From CBDDHT01 sp965227905 (lineage in GTDB: Bacteria > Pseudomonadota > Alphaproteobacteria > Rhizobiales > Methyloligellaceae), in assembly GCA_965227905.1 (NCBI GenBank), contig OZ245780.1, positions 5,642,001 through 5,706,000 of the forward strand: a stretch of 64,000 nucleotides of DNA. The letters are read 5' to 3'. The translations under genes were made by a program, and so were the position numbers. Shown piece after piece: positions 7,294-15,479 of the stretch. The notes under the pieces were generated by a model. The model worked only from the letters and a program-made list of their open reading frames with translations. It was not told where the DNA came from and did no database searches. Within the stretch, counting starts at the first letter, position 1, and each line of letters begins with the position of its first letter.

Positions 7294-8478
7294 CTAGACA
7301 GCCTTGCGCACGGCTTCCAGAAATCCGTCGACCTCGGATTTCATCATCGCGGATTTCTCTGACAGCTCGCCGGAGGCCTGTTTGACGTTGGTCGCAGCTT
7401 CACCGGATTCGCTGACAACCTGTGTCACCACACTGATACTTCCGCTGACCTCGGAAGTGCCTGTGGAGGCCTCATTCACGTTACGTGCGATTTCCTGTGT
7501 CGCCGCGCTCTGCTGCTCGACGGCGGCCGCAATCGTGGATGCGATTTCGTTGATCTTGCCGATCGTATTACCGATGATCTCGATCGAACCCACGGCCTGA
7601 TTACTGGCGTTCTGCATTTCTTCGATCTGATTGCTGATCTCGTCAGTGGCCTTCGCGGTCTGTCCGGCAAGCTCCTTCACTTCCGACGCGACCACGGCAA
7701 ACCCCTTACCGGCCTCGCCTGCTCGCGCAGCCTCAATCGTCGCATTCAATGCAAGCAGATTGGTCTGATCGGCGATGTCCGTAATCAAGGAGACCACCTC
7801 ACCGATCTTGTCGGATGAGGCCGAAAGATTGCTGATATCTTTGTTGGTCTGCTGAACCTCTTTGACGGCATTTGCCGTGATCTCGGTTGACTGGGTCACC
7901 TGCTGATTGATTTCACCGACCGATGCCGTCAACTGCTCGGTAGCAGAGGCAACAGCACCGACATTCGCCGACGCTTCTTCCGCTGCCGCGGCGACGGTTG
8001 CCGCCTGTTCGTTTGCCGAGACGGCGGAGCTCTCCATCGTGTTTGAAGAAGCCTCTAACTCGCAGGCCGCGGCCGCGACGGATTCCACGACTTCGCTCAT
8101 CGTGTTTTCGAAGTTTTCGACAACGCTCGTAAAATCTGTGACGCGTTGCTCCATTGCCGACATCGCATTGTTCACCGTACGGCTGGCTTCACCGAAGGCT
8201 CCCGACATTCCCTTTTCGGAAATACGTCGGAAATATTTGTTGGCTTCCACATATTCAAGTGACGCTCGCGACTCGCGGACATAGGCGTCGGATCGGTCAA
8301 TCATCCGATTGATGGCGTGGAGCAATAGACCCGCCTCGCCCTTCTCTGTGATGTTCGTGATACGGGCTTCAAAATCACCTTCTGCAACCGCCTCACAGAC
8401 GGAGCGGGCTTTATGAACTGCTGATTTGTAATCGTTGGAAAACATCTGACTAAACTCTTTCATAAACTGGCGCGACAC
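7294..8478 (-). CDS. Soluble methyl-accepting chemotaxis protein (no transmembrane segment)
   Basis: 394 residues with no hydrophobic segment long enough to cross a membrane. The N-terminal 110 residues look like stacked HAMP modules (VAEGDFEARITNITEKGEAG; YFRRISEKGMSGAFGEASRT). The rest is the coiled-coil signalling domain with the hairpin tip IADQTNLLALNATIEAARAG and GKGFAVVASEVKELAGQT, which contacts CheA and CheW. There is no C-terminal CheR-binding pentapeptide. The start is a GTG at 8478, or an ATG at 8463 (MKEFSQMF). The PAS protein directly upstream could supply its missing sensor, making the pair a split energy-taxis receptor. Confidence 0.9.
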   Translation of the reverse strand: MSRQFMKEFSQMFSNDYKSAVHKARSVCEAVAEGDFEARITNITEKGEAGLLLHAINRMIDRSDAYVRESRASLEYVEANKYFRRISEKGMSGAFGEASRTVNNAMSAMEQRVTDFTSVVENFENTMSEVVESVAAAACELEASSNTMESSAVSANEQAATVAAAAEEASANVGAVASATEQLTASVGEINQQVTQSTEITANAVKEVQQTNKDISNLSASSDKIGEVVSLITDIADQTNLLALNATIEAARAGEAGKGFAVVASEVKELAGQTAKATDEISNQIEEMQNASNQAVGSIEIIGNTIGKINEIASTIAAAVEQQSAATQEIARNVNEASTGTSEVSGSISVVTQVVSESGEAATNVKQASGELSEKSAMMKSEVDGFLEAVRKAV

Positions 8479-8553
8479 ACTGATCAGATTCCAAAAGCCG
8501 GTTCAGTGGCGCCGCCACGTTTCGGAAAACGGTTTGTGCACAATCCATCCGGA

Positions 8554-9078
8554 TCATAACGTCGCAACAAATTCGTCATAAGCGACATTGCGCTCGCTCA
8601 GGAGCTTGGTGACCATCTCGGTCGAAGACTGCATACCGGTTTTTCGGTTGCTGTGCCGCGCCTCTTCCGCCAACAGATCCTTATAGAGGGGCATGATCGT
8701 ATTGGTGAGAACGTCACGATCCGGCACCCTTCGGTTCGAGTGGTAACCAACGATGTTTCCCGATCCGTCACGACTCGGCGTGACATGCGCATTTACCCAG
8801 TAGTGATCGCCGTTCTTACAGCGATTGACCACATAGGCAAAAATCTCGCGGCCATCCTGAATGGTCTCCCACAGTAGACCGAAGACACACCGCGGCATTT
8901 CGGGATGTCTGATCATGCTATGCGGTTCACCGAGACATTCCTGCTCGCTGTAACCGGCAATTCGCAGGAACACATCATTGCAGTAGGTCATGCGCCCTTT
9001 CAGGTCCGTCTTACTGACAATGAGCTCGTTCTCATCGAAGAACTGCTCGGTCCCCGTCAAACTGGTATCTCGTGCCAT
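8554..9078 (-). CDS. Aer-like PAS domain protein
   Basis: 174 residues from the ATG at 9078 (MARDTSLTGTEQFF), with an in-frame extension to 9141 that looks non-coding. It is almost entirely one PAS domain of the Aer type: TDLKGRMTYCNDVFLRIAGY, IRHPEMPRCVFGLLW, KNGDHYWVNAHVTP and GYHSNRR. In Aer this fold binds FAD and senses redox state; the RHPE and KNGDHYW motifs match Aer's flavin-binding region. There is no signalling domain of its own, only a helical tail (LYKDLLAEEARHSNR). It lies 75 bases upstream of the soluble chemoreceptor on the same strand, so the two probably function together. Confidence 0.85.
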   Translation of the reverse strand: MARDTSLTGTEQFFDENELIVSKTDLKGRMTYCNDVFLRIAGYSEQECLGEPHSMIRHPEMPRCVFGLLWETIQDGREIFAYVVNRCKNGDHYWVNAHVTPSRDGSGNIVGYHSNRRVPDRDVLTNTIMPLYKDLLAEEARHSNRKTGMQSSTEMVTKLLSERNVAYDEFVATL

Positions 9079-9400
9079 CAAATGCCCCTTCACGGCGGGG
9101 CCGCATGTACGCAAAGAAGCCCCCACTTCTTGAGCGCACAATAACTGTGCCCGCGTCTGTTCGATCCGGCATGAAAGGGTAAAGAAGGAGGGTTAATAAC
9201 GTCTTTCAAATGAGGAATAACATCCAAAGCAGACATAAGATTCACAAGAATAATCCAAATCTTAACAAGCTTTGATCCCGACACCTTCCCCCACTCAGCC
9301 TCCATCGCAGACAATCGGACACAATGTGTAAGACTGACAGAAACGATCGCTGCCGATAGAGGATGCAGATTCGAATGTCGGCGCACACTTAACTGCAGAT

Positions 9401-10291
9401 TCACAAAGCGCGCGGAATTCGTGCCGACACATGCCGGAGTTTATCCGGGTTACGCGTGATATAAATCGCTGTGATTTGGTTCGCCTTGATATCGAGTGCT
9501 GTCGTCTGCAGCGTCCCGTCCCATTCGACCGATGCAAATCCCCGCATCCCGTTGATTGAGAGTGGCTCAATCCATTTTGGCTCTTGCCCCCCGGCCTTGC
9601 GTGCAAGCCCCGAAAAGAACCGAACAACTTTTGCCTTTCCGCAGATCGGTCGCAATGCTGCGATCTTGCGGCCGCCGCCATCAGTCGTCAGTACGACCTC
9701 AGCAGCCAGAAGATCTCGCAGGGTCGAGACATCTCCGCTCCGCGACGCGGCAAGGAATGCAGCAACGACCTGTTCTCCTTCGGCTCGAGAGACCGCGTAG
9801 CGGACACGCTGGTCGCGCATGTGTGTGCGCGCGCGCGTCGCAAGCTGACGACACGCGGCCTGGCTCCGGTCCAGCGCGCCGGCAATCTCTGCAAAATCCA
9901 TGTCAAACACATCATGCAGAATGAAGGCGGCACGCTCGAGCGGCGACAACCGCTCGAGCGCCAGCATCAACGCGACCGAGACATCACCGGCAATCTCTTC
10001 GACGGCCACATCCGACGGGCTCGTCTCTTCGATCAAGGGTTCGGGGAGCCATGGTCCAATGTAGGTCTCACGACGATGGCGCGCCGATTTGAGCTGATCC
10101 AGACAAAGCCGTGTGACAATGGTCGACAGAAACGCCCTGGCGTTTTCAACGTCACCCGTCTGAGCCGCATGCCAACGCAGATAGGCATCCTGCACAATGT
10201 CCTGTGCGTCAGCCACGGAGCCCAGCATGCGATATGCCAATCGCATGAGATAGGGACGTTGGTCCTCGAAGTCCTGCAGGCGACCGACCAT
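9401..10291 (-). CDS. ECF41-group RNA polymerase sigma factor with C-terminal SnoaL-like domain
   Basis: The N-terminal 170 residues carry sigma region 2 (LAYRMLGSVADAQDIVQDAY) and region 4 (LSPLERAAFILHDVFDMDF). A SnoaL-like extension follows, and the diagnostic ECF41 motifs are present: WLPEPL between the regions, DGGGRK, and NPDKL near the C-terminus. In ECF41 factors this extension replaces an anti-sigma factor and tunes activity. The ATG at 10291 (MVGRLQDFE) is preferred over the GTG at 10303. The gene directly upstream encodes an AhpD-like protein, the usual ECF41 target, and both lie behind an ECF41-type promoter, implying autoregulation. A GC dinucleotide run occurs inside the gene near 9830. 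Confidence 0.93.
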   Translation of the reverse strand: MVGRLQDFEDQRPYLMRLAYRMLGSVADAQDIVQDAYLRWHAAQTGDVENARAFLSTIVTRLCLDQLKSARHRRETYIGPWLPEPLIEETSPSDVAVEEIAGDVSVALMLALERLSPLERAAFILHDVFDMDFAEIAGALDRSQAACRQLATRARTHMRDQRVRYAVSRAEGEQVVAAFLAASRSGDVSTLRDLLAAEVVLTTDGGGRKIAALRPICGKAKVVRFFSGLARKAGGQEPKWIEPLSINGMRGFASVEWDGTLQTTALDIKANQITAIYITRNPDKLRHVSARIPRAL

Positions 10292-10312
10292 CAACGATCT
10301 CACAGCTTGCCG

Positions 10313-10789
10313 TTAAACCACTGCAGCGGCCGCAGGCTCGTCTTGGCCGGATACAGGGTGCTGACTGCGGAAACCGACGGCTATTCGATTCCAGCTATTG
10401 ATCGTGCAGATCAAGAGCGTCAGATCGACCAGTTCCTTATCCGAGAAATGATCCTTGGCTACATTGTAATCTGCGTCTGGTGCATGGGTATCGGAAACGA
10501 GTGTCAGCGCCTCTGTCCAGGCCAGTGCCGCTCGCTCCCGTGCACTATAGAACGATGACTCCCGCCAGGCATTGAGCAGGTGAAGTCGCTCCTCCGTCTC
10601 GCCGGCGGCACGCGCATCTCTTGTGTGCATGTGAATGCAATAGGCGCAGCCGTTGATCTGCGACGCGCGTGTTTTGACAAGTTCAACCAGCGCATACTCC
10701 AGACCGGCATTTTGAACATAGGTTTCGAGTGCCAGCATCGCCTTGATTGCTTCCGGACCAGCGGCATATGGATCGATACGGCTTTCCAT
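10313..10789 (-). CDS. AhpD-like carboxymuconolactone decarboxylase family protein
   Basis: 158 residues with the AhpD core: LVELVKTRASQINGCAYCIHMH contains the CxxC pair and downstream histidine used as a peroxidase-type redox centre, followed by ERLHLLNAWRES and LTLLICTINSWNRIAV. Members of this family are the standard genetic partner and regulatory target of ECF41 sigma factors; the physiological substrate is not known. A strong ribosome binding site (AGGAGATC) precedes the ATG. The promoter TGTCACA-N16-CGTC lies 37 bases upstream of the start, and the sigma factor follows 21 bases downstream, so both form one autoregulated unit. Confidence 0.93.
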   Translation of the reverse strand: MESRIDPYAAGPEAIKAMLALETYVQNAGLEYALVELVKTRASQINGCAYCIHMHTRDARAAGETEERLHLLNAWRESSFYSARERAALAWTEALTLVSDTHAPDADYNVAKDHFSDKELVDLTLLICTINSWNRIAVGFRSQHPVSGQDEPAAAAVV

Positions 10790-10825
10790 GATGATCTCCT
10801 TTTGAATGACCTATCCAGCAGACAA

Positions 10826-10852
10826 GACGAGGCGGGCCGTCGCTCTGTGACA
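10826..10852 (-). promoter_or_regulatory. ECF41-type promoter (TGTCACA-N16-CGTC)
   Basis: On the minus strand TGTCACA (10852-10846) is followed after exactly 16 bases by CGTC (10829-10826). These match the -35, spacer and -10 reported for ECF41-dependent promoters. It is placed to drive the AhpD-like gene and then the ECF41 sigma gene. Confidence 0.82.
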
Positions 10853-10890
10853 CGTGTCGTAGATTTTTTTTCAGGAGGACTGAGAGCCCA

Positions 10891-11409
10891 TCATGGCAGC
10901 CGTACGACAGCACTGAGCAAGAGCTTGTAAAACCGTGTATCGACACGCATGCGAGGAAATCGCTCAGGCAGCTCATGTTCGCCTATTTTCGAAAACCCGG
11001 CTTTTTCATAGAATCGATGCGCCGCAAGGAACTTTGCCGTCGTCCCCAGGTAGATCTCCGCCATACCTGCCGCTTCAGCGTGTGCAACAAGGCGCGCCAG
11101 TAGCTTTCTTGCAGTGTTGTGCTCACTGCCCCGGTAGGCGGCCTTCACAAACATCTTTCGCAAGGCGGCACGGCCGCCGCCAATGTCAAGCAACGCGACC
11201 GATCCTACGACTTCGTCACCTGCCAAGGCTACCCAGAATTCCCCGTCGCCTTGTCGATAGAAACCCTCGATATCGTGTAGATCTGGCTGTTCATCATACG
11301 TGATGGGTATGCCGAACTCGTCTCGTTGTATTGGCAGAATCAGGTCGCGCACACCGCCAGCGAGACAGTCGACAAAGGGAACAACCGTTACTTCCGCTTT
11401 CGGTTTCAT
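10891..11409 (-). CDS. GNAT family N-acetyltransferase
   Basis: About 172 residues with the GNAT fold: FWVALAGDEVVGSVALLDIGGGRAALRKMFV (motif D/A strands), then YRGSEHNTARKLLARLVAHA in the place of the acetyl-CoA-binding Q/RxxGxG/A loop, and HRFYEKAGFSKIGEHELP (motif B). The loop lacks the second canonical glycine, which is tolerated in the family. The substrate is unknown. The start is taken at the ATG at 11409 (MKPKAEVTV); the frame extends four codons further. It sits 21 bases downstream of the MarR-GNAT gene and is probably in the same transcript. Confidence 0.85.
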   Translation of the reverse strand: MKPKAEVTVVPFVDCLAGGVRDLILPIQRDEFGIPITYDEQPDLHDIEGFYRQGDGEFWVALAGDEVVGSVALLDIGGGRAALRKMFVKAAYRGSEHNTARKLLARLVAHAEAAGMAEIYLGTTAKFLAAHRFYEKAGFSKIGEHELPERFPRMRVDTRFYKLLLSAVVRLP

Positions 11410-11430
11410 TTCACGATCCAAAGCGCCGTT

Positions 11431-12420
11431 TCACGAAGGAGGATTGCTCGTTCGTGACTTATCGGCTTGGCTGGTTCTGACAAATCGTTGCTCCAGAACA
11501 GTCGCCCCCCAGCGCTCACCGGGTGTCTCTTCCGCAAGAGAAAAGCCATGCTCTTCGTAGAGTTTTCGAGCCGCATCCAGTCCGGCAAACGTCCATAAAT
11601 GGACTTCCCCGAATTGACGCTCGTCGCAGAATGCCAGTGCATGCGCGATTAGGGTGCGGCCAATACCAACATCCCGATAGCCATCTTCGACAATGAACCA
11701 ACGCAAGAGCGCTTGTCCTGACTCAGGAGCTTCGCCGTCGACGGCGATGGTACCGACGATCTCTTCGGCGAACTCCGCATACCAGATCTCGTTTTCCGGA
11801 TGAGCGATGCGTTGAGCGAAGGCGGCCGATTCCGCTGCGACTTTGGCCTCGAAAGTTGGACCCGACGACACGAGGTTTTCGTAACAAGCCGCATGCATAT
11901 CAACCAATCGGCCAAACAAGCGAGGGGTGTATCCCTGCTTGAACGAGAATTCGGGAGCTGTAGGCCAAGCAATTTCTCCAGATCGCGCAGCTCTCAGAGC
12001 TGACGAATAGTCCGCGATCCCCTTGAGAATATGTGCGCGCGAACGGTCATTCAGCGGCGCGATTGCATCGACGACCTGTCGCGTTGCGAAATGATCGATG
12101 GTGGCAAGCGTTTCGCGTCCACGCTGCGTCAGCACCAAATCCTTACTGCGACCATCGCTTTGGCTCCTTTGTTCGCGGATATCACCGCTCTCCACAAGGG
12201 ATCGGACAAGACGGCTGATTGTTGATTTCTCGAGAAGAAGCTTTTCGGAAAGCTCTTTCGCCGTCAGCCGAATGGCGGCCCCAATCTCAACGATCGTATG
12301 GACGGCTGAGGGGGAAAGGCGGGTTCCCGCAACTGTTCGATTCATGAATCCGAGTTCCCGGACCAACGCGCGAGACGCAGATCGAATCTCAGAGACGAGG
12401 AGCGGCGTCGGGTCGGACAT
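11431..12420 (-). CDS. MarR-family regulator fused to a GNAT acetyltransferase
   Basis: 329 residues. Residues 1-150 form a MarR winged helix: SAVHTIVEIGAAIRLTAKEL, LLEKSTISRLVRSLVESGDI (recognition helix) and QSDGRSKDLVLTQRG (wing). The C-terminal half is a GNAT domain with FAEEIVGTIAVDGEAP, RWFIVEDGYRDVGIGRTLI (acetyl-CoA loop DVGIGRT) and KLYEEHGFSLAEE. MarR-GNAT fusions are known; their small-molecule ligands and substrates are mostly unidentified. A dyad just upstream of the start looks like its own operator. A second GNAT gene follows. Confidence 0.92.
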   Translation of the reverse strand: MSDPTPLLVSEIRSASRALVRELGFMNRTVAGTRLSPSAVHTIVEIGAAIRLTAKELSEKLLLEKSTISRLVRSLVESGDIREQRSQSDGRSKDLVLTQRGRETLATIDHFATRQVVDAIAPLNDRSRAHILKGIADYSSALRAARSGEIAWPTAPEFSFKQGYTPRLFGRLVDMHAACYENLVSSGPTFEAKVAAESAAFAQRIAHPENEIWYAEFAEEIVGTIAVDGEAPESGQALLRWFIVEDGYRDVGIGRTLIAHALAFCDERQFGEVHLWTFAGLDAARKLYEEHGFSLAEETPGERWGATVLEQRFVRTSQADKSRTSNPPS

Positions 12421-12427
12421 ATGCAAT

Positions 12428-12455
12428 CAACTCATTTAGTTGCTTCATACAACTA
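12428..12455. promoter_or_regulatory. MarR-type operator dyad in divergent region
   Basis: TAGTTG (12437-12442) and CAACTA (12450-12455) form a perfect inverted repeat with a 7-base spacer. A second, overlapping arm CAACT at 12428-12432 pairs with the same AGTTG. The element starts 8 bases upstream of the marR-GNAT start, and such dyads are typical MarR autoregulatory sites. The divergent gene at 12600 may share the control. Confidence 0.65.
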
Positions 12456-12599
12456 TATGCATGAATTTGCTGATCGTCAAGGAGTGGCCTTCGCATACGA
12501 AACTTTCGGATTTCTATGTCAGGGCTTAACTTCGACGACTCGCGTCAACTGCGCGCCGATCAATCACACACCATGTTCCTGGCTGGAATCGTGCACCAC

Positions 12600-14036
12600 A
12601 TGATTGACCTTTTAATCTCATTCGCCGGTCGCATCAGCCGAAGAAGCTGGTGGCTGGGCGTGACTGTTGTCTCAGTGCTCTCGATCGTTGCGGGCCTGCT
12701 GATCGATGGGTACGGCGCGACGATTGGGCCAATCGTGGCCTATGCCGCCATCTGCCTTATCACTTTCAGGCGGTTAAAAGACCGCGGCCATCCGCAGATT
12801 GTTGGTTATCTTTGGGCATTAATGGCGACCGCGCTGTTTGGCGTCCTCTGGCTTGGTGCTTTTCACGATCCGCTATCACAGCCTCTTTGGCTATGGGCCT
12901 TTGCGGCAATCTCGATCCCGTTTGGCCTTTGGGTGTTTATCGATTGCGCGTTTCTGGAGGGGACACCCGGTCCCAATCGCTATGGCGTTCCGCGCGTTGG
13001 TCCGAAGCAGCGCGACGAACGATACGAAACTGTGGACCGCGAACCATCGGAGCTTGGCCGCTCGACCGGTGCTTACATCCGCGATGGTCTTGTCGGAGCC
13101 GTTGCCCTGGCGATTGCATTTGTTGTGGCAGGACCAAGTCCGCTGCTTGCCCGATGGGCCTCCCAGGTCATTGAGCTCACCGACCGGTTGACCGACCAGG
13201 CCGAGAAAAGTCCGATTGTGTCAACGAGCGGCCTGATCGAGAACCCTGAGGCTTGGGGCTCTTTCATTTCCGGCAATCTTGCAGCGAGACAGGGTCGTTA
13301 TCGATCGGCGATCAGGCACTACAATCGGGCCGCGCGGTCCTTCGGAATGCAGAATCCGGCAAGTGCCCAGGTGCTCGCGCAACGTGGCCATGCCTATCGT
13401 TCGCTTGGAAGACAGCACCGGGCGCTCCTCGACTATTCAGCAGCAATCGCACTGGACCCAACTGATGCCAGGCGGTACTACCTGCGAAGCGAGGCAAGAG
13501 CCGGAATCGAACTCTATGAAGATGCTCTCAGCGACTGCGATCGAGCCGTTGAGCTCGCGCCTAATGTCGCCGTCTACCATGTGGCGCGCGCCAATCCGCT
13601 AAGCAAGCTTGGCCGCGTCGAGGAAGCCATCGCAAGCTACGAGAGAGCAATTGCCCTGACAAAGCGCTCTCTCCACGAGCGAGTCCGTCCGTTAGCAAAC
13701 TCGACCCTCTTCAGGCCGAACGTAAAGGAAGCGCTGCTGGCCTCCATCGCCAAGCCGATGGATTTAGCCATTGCCAGAGCGCAGGTCGGGCGTGCCGTTC
13801 TGTTGCGTGACAATCTGAGAAGCCATGAAGCACTGGCGGCGTTCGATGAGGCGATCCGGACCATGCCCGACTATGCTCCAGCGTTCCGGCACCGCGGTTG
13901 GCTTCATGAAACAGAGGGTCGTTTCGCTGAGGCACTCTCCGACTATCGCAAGGCCGCAGCCCTGCAGTCGCTCAATCCATGGCTCAGTCGTGCAATTGAA
14001 CGGGCGCAATCACGTATGGACCGCTCGGCACAATGA
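12600..14036 (+). CDS. DUF805 membrane domain with tetratricopeptide repeats
   Basis: From the ATG at 12600 the protein is 478 residues. It begins MIDLLISFAGRISRRSWW, the typical DUF805 opening, followed by four hydrophobic segments (SVLSIVAGLLI; IVAYAAICLI; WALMATALFGVLWLG; WLWAFAAISIPFGLWVFI). Another predicted helix (DGLVGAVALAIAFVVAG) leads to a C-terminal domain of at least four TPR units, for example QRGHAYRSLGRQHRALLDYS, SEARAGIELYEDALSDCDRA, EEAIASYERAIAL and EGRFAEALSDYRKAAALQ. The combination suggests a membrane-anchored protein-interaction scaffold; function unknown. The frame is open to 12516, but the earlier starts lack family similarity. Confidence 0.8.
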   Translation: MIDLLISFAGRISRRSWWLGVTVVSVLSIVAGLLIDGYGATIGPIVAYAAICLITFRRLKDRGHPQIVGYLWALMATALFGVLWLGAFHDPLSQPLWLWAFAAISIPFGLWVFIDCAFLEGTPGPNRYGVPRVGPKQRDERYETVDREPSELGRSTGAYIRDGLVGAVALAIAFVVAGPSPLLARWASQVIELTDRLTDQAEKSPIVSTSGLIENPEAWGSFISGNLAARQGRYRSAIRHYNRAARSFGMQNPASAQVLAQRGHAYRSLGRQHRALLDYSAAIALDPTDARRYYLRSEARAGIELYEDALSDCDRAVELAPNVAVYHVARANPLSKLGRVEEAIASYERAIALTKRSLHERVRPLANSTLFRPNVKEALLASIAKPMDLAIARAQVGRAVLLRDNLRSHEALAAFDEAIRTMPDYAPAFRHRGWLHETEGRFAEALSDYRKAAALQSLNPWLSRAIERAQSRMDRSAQ

Positions 14037-14231
14037 AAGGCGAGCATTCGTAGCGTCGTTTCTAATGGCGGCAATCTGCAGACATAGATTTTCTAACCCT
14101 TTGTCTCAAAAATTCTGACTTGTCGTTGCGGAATGCACCGTGCATGTGTCAATTGGACAGACTCGCGACCGCACTGACTGGACTGTCACACCGGGGCCGT
14201 CATGCTCCCCCGAATATCAAATGGAGTCCCA

Positions 14232-14615
14232 ATGAAGACGCGAATGATCAATTCCCCAGATGTGTTCGTACCATCCAGCGGCTACGCTCAGGCCGTGGAA
14301 CTGACAGGCCATCAGAGGCTGCTCTTCATCAGTGGACAGGTTCCGATCACAAAGGACGAGCAGGTTCCCGAAGGATTCACCGCGCAATGCGAACTCGTTT
14401 GGCAGAGCCTGATTTCACAGCTCCAAGCCGCTGAGATGGATGTGGAAAATCTGGTCAAGGTTACAATCTTCCTTCCATCCCGGGACCATATTGCCGAAAG
14501 CAAAGACATTCGGCTCAAGATGCTTGGTGACCATACGCCAGCTCTGACGGTCGTTTTTGCCGACATGTATACGGACAAATGGCTTCTTGAGATCGAGGCC
14601 GTTGCTGCGGCTTGA
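14232..14615 (+). CDS. RidA/YjgF/Rid-family protein
   Basis: 127 residues beginning MKTRMINSPDVFVPSSGYAQAVEL, with GHQRLLFISGQVPITKD, LVWQSLISQLQAAEMDVENLVKVT and the C-terminal WLLEIEAVAAA. RidA proteins are small trimers; the archetype hydrolyses reactive enamines and imines made by PLP enzymes. The family usually keeps an arginine in a V-R-x-x-Y/F segment before the last strand. Here the corresponding stretch is TVVFADMYTDKWLLEIE, without the expected Arg, so deaminase activity is doubtful. GGAG lies five bases upstream of the ATG. The following GST gene is in the same direction. Confidence 0.87.
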   Translation: MKTRMINSPDVFVPSSGYAQAVELTGHQRLLFISGQVPITKDEQVPEGFTAQCELVWQSLISQLQAAEMDVENLVKVTIFLPSRDHIAESKDIRLKMLGDHTPALTVVFADMYTDKWLLEIEAVAAA

Positions 14616-14675
14616 GATGACCAATCGCCCCCGGGCCGCCGACCCTTCACAAACAATCAGTAGCAGACCGGAACA

Positions 14676-15305
14676 ATGAAAAGCCCACAGCTATTCCACG
14701 CACGGACAGGCAATAGTCTGCGTGCTTCCATCGCCTGCGAGCTAAGCGGCGTCAATGCCGAGCGTCATTTCTTGGATCTGCAAAGCCAAGAACATAAGAC
14801 CGAGGCCTATCTGCAGATAAATCCCGCAGGTACCGTTCCCGCCTTCATAGACTATGACGACAACGGCAATGTCCTGATAACACTCACGCAGTCAGGCGCC
14901 ATCCTCGAGTATCTGCTGGCAAAGCATCGCCCCGATCTCGTACCAACAGATCTGATCGAACGATCTTTGACGAATTCAGCAGTCCTGGCAGCATTGAGTG
15001 ACATCGCCATTCAGAACGGGCTTCTGGTCTACATGTCGTTTCATGACGGCAACAAGCCATTCCTGGAAAAACGTCTGCTCAATTCGATTGGCGCAGCCTT
15101 CCAGCCTCTCCAAGACGCTGCCTATTTCGGAGGCACCACTCCAAACATAGCCGACTTCGCCCATTTCCCGGTCATTTTCATGCGAGAGGAACTCCTCAGA
15201 AGTGTGCCCGACTTCGCACATGTCGTTGAATGGCTAGATCGCATGAAATCAATCGAAGCCATATCGACCGCCACATCCTACGCAGGAATGCAGCTCCCCC
15301 TGTAG
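14676..15305 (+). CDS. Glutathione S-transferase family protein
   Basis: 209 residues. The thioredoxin-fold N-terminus has HARTGNSLRASIACELSGV (position of the catalytic Ser), the cis-proline motif NPAGTVPAFI and the glutathione-binding LTQSGAILEYLL. The C-terminal helical domain shows TTPNIADFAHFPVIF in place of the usual T-x-A-D capping motif and ends FAHVVEWLDRMKSIEA. This places it in the Yfcg/Ure2p-like or beta-type GST group acting on electrophiles or disulfides; the substrate is unknown. It follows the RidA-like gene by 60 bases, perhaps in one transcript. Confidence 0.9.
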   Translation: MKSPQLFHARTGNSLRASIACELSGVNAERHFLDLQSQEHKTEAYLQINPAGTVPAFIDYDDNGNVLITLTQSGAILEYLLAKHRPDLVPTDLIERSLTNSAVLAALSDIAIQNGLLVYMSFHDGNKPFLEKRLLNSIGAAFQPLQDAAYFGGTTPNIADFAHFPVIFMREELLRSVPDFAHVVEWLDRMKSIEAISTATSYAGMQLPL

Positions 15306-15383
15306 GGCTGTCAGTGGACGCAGCGGCTCTCTCGCATCATCGTGTCTCAAGACGCGATATGCGGCTGTCACCCTCTACGCCCT

Positions 15384-15470
15384 TTACCGAAAAGCGAATG
15401 CCACAGCCACGACAAGAATGATCGATGTAACAACCCAGAATGCGATCTGAATACGCTGGCGGTGTGTCAT
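15384..15470 (-). CDS. 28-residue single-pass membrane microprotein
   Basis: Starting nine bases after the stop of the ferric-reductase-like gene, this frame reads MTHRQRIQIAFWVVTSIILV then VAVAFAFR and a stop. It has a short basic N-terminus, one strongly hydrophobic helix and a single terminal Arg, a classic N-in membrane microprotein. GAGGGACTCG lies upstream, with GAGGG seven bases from the ATG as a good ribosome binding site. Composition and position suggest a small accessory subunit of the flavocytochrome, but nothing is known of it. Confidence 0.6.
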   Translation of the reverse strand: MTHRQRIQIAFWVVTSIILVVAVAFAFR

Positions 15471-15479
15471 TCGAGTCCC

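Noticed and set aside
9825..9840. Alternating GC/GT run (TGTGTGCGCGCGCG) that could adopt Z-DNA
   Set aside because: It lies inside the ECF41 coding frame and is explained by Arg and Ala codons; no sign of a separate function.
9584..10558. Open frame of 324 codons on the plus strand over the ECF41 and AhpD genes
   Set aside because: It is the antisense shadow of two genes with clear motifs; composition is rich in Arg, Gln and Cys and shows no domain.
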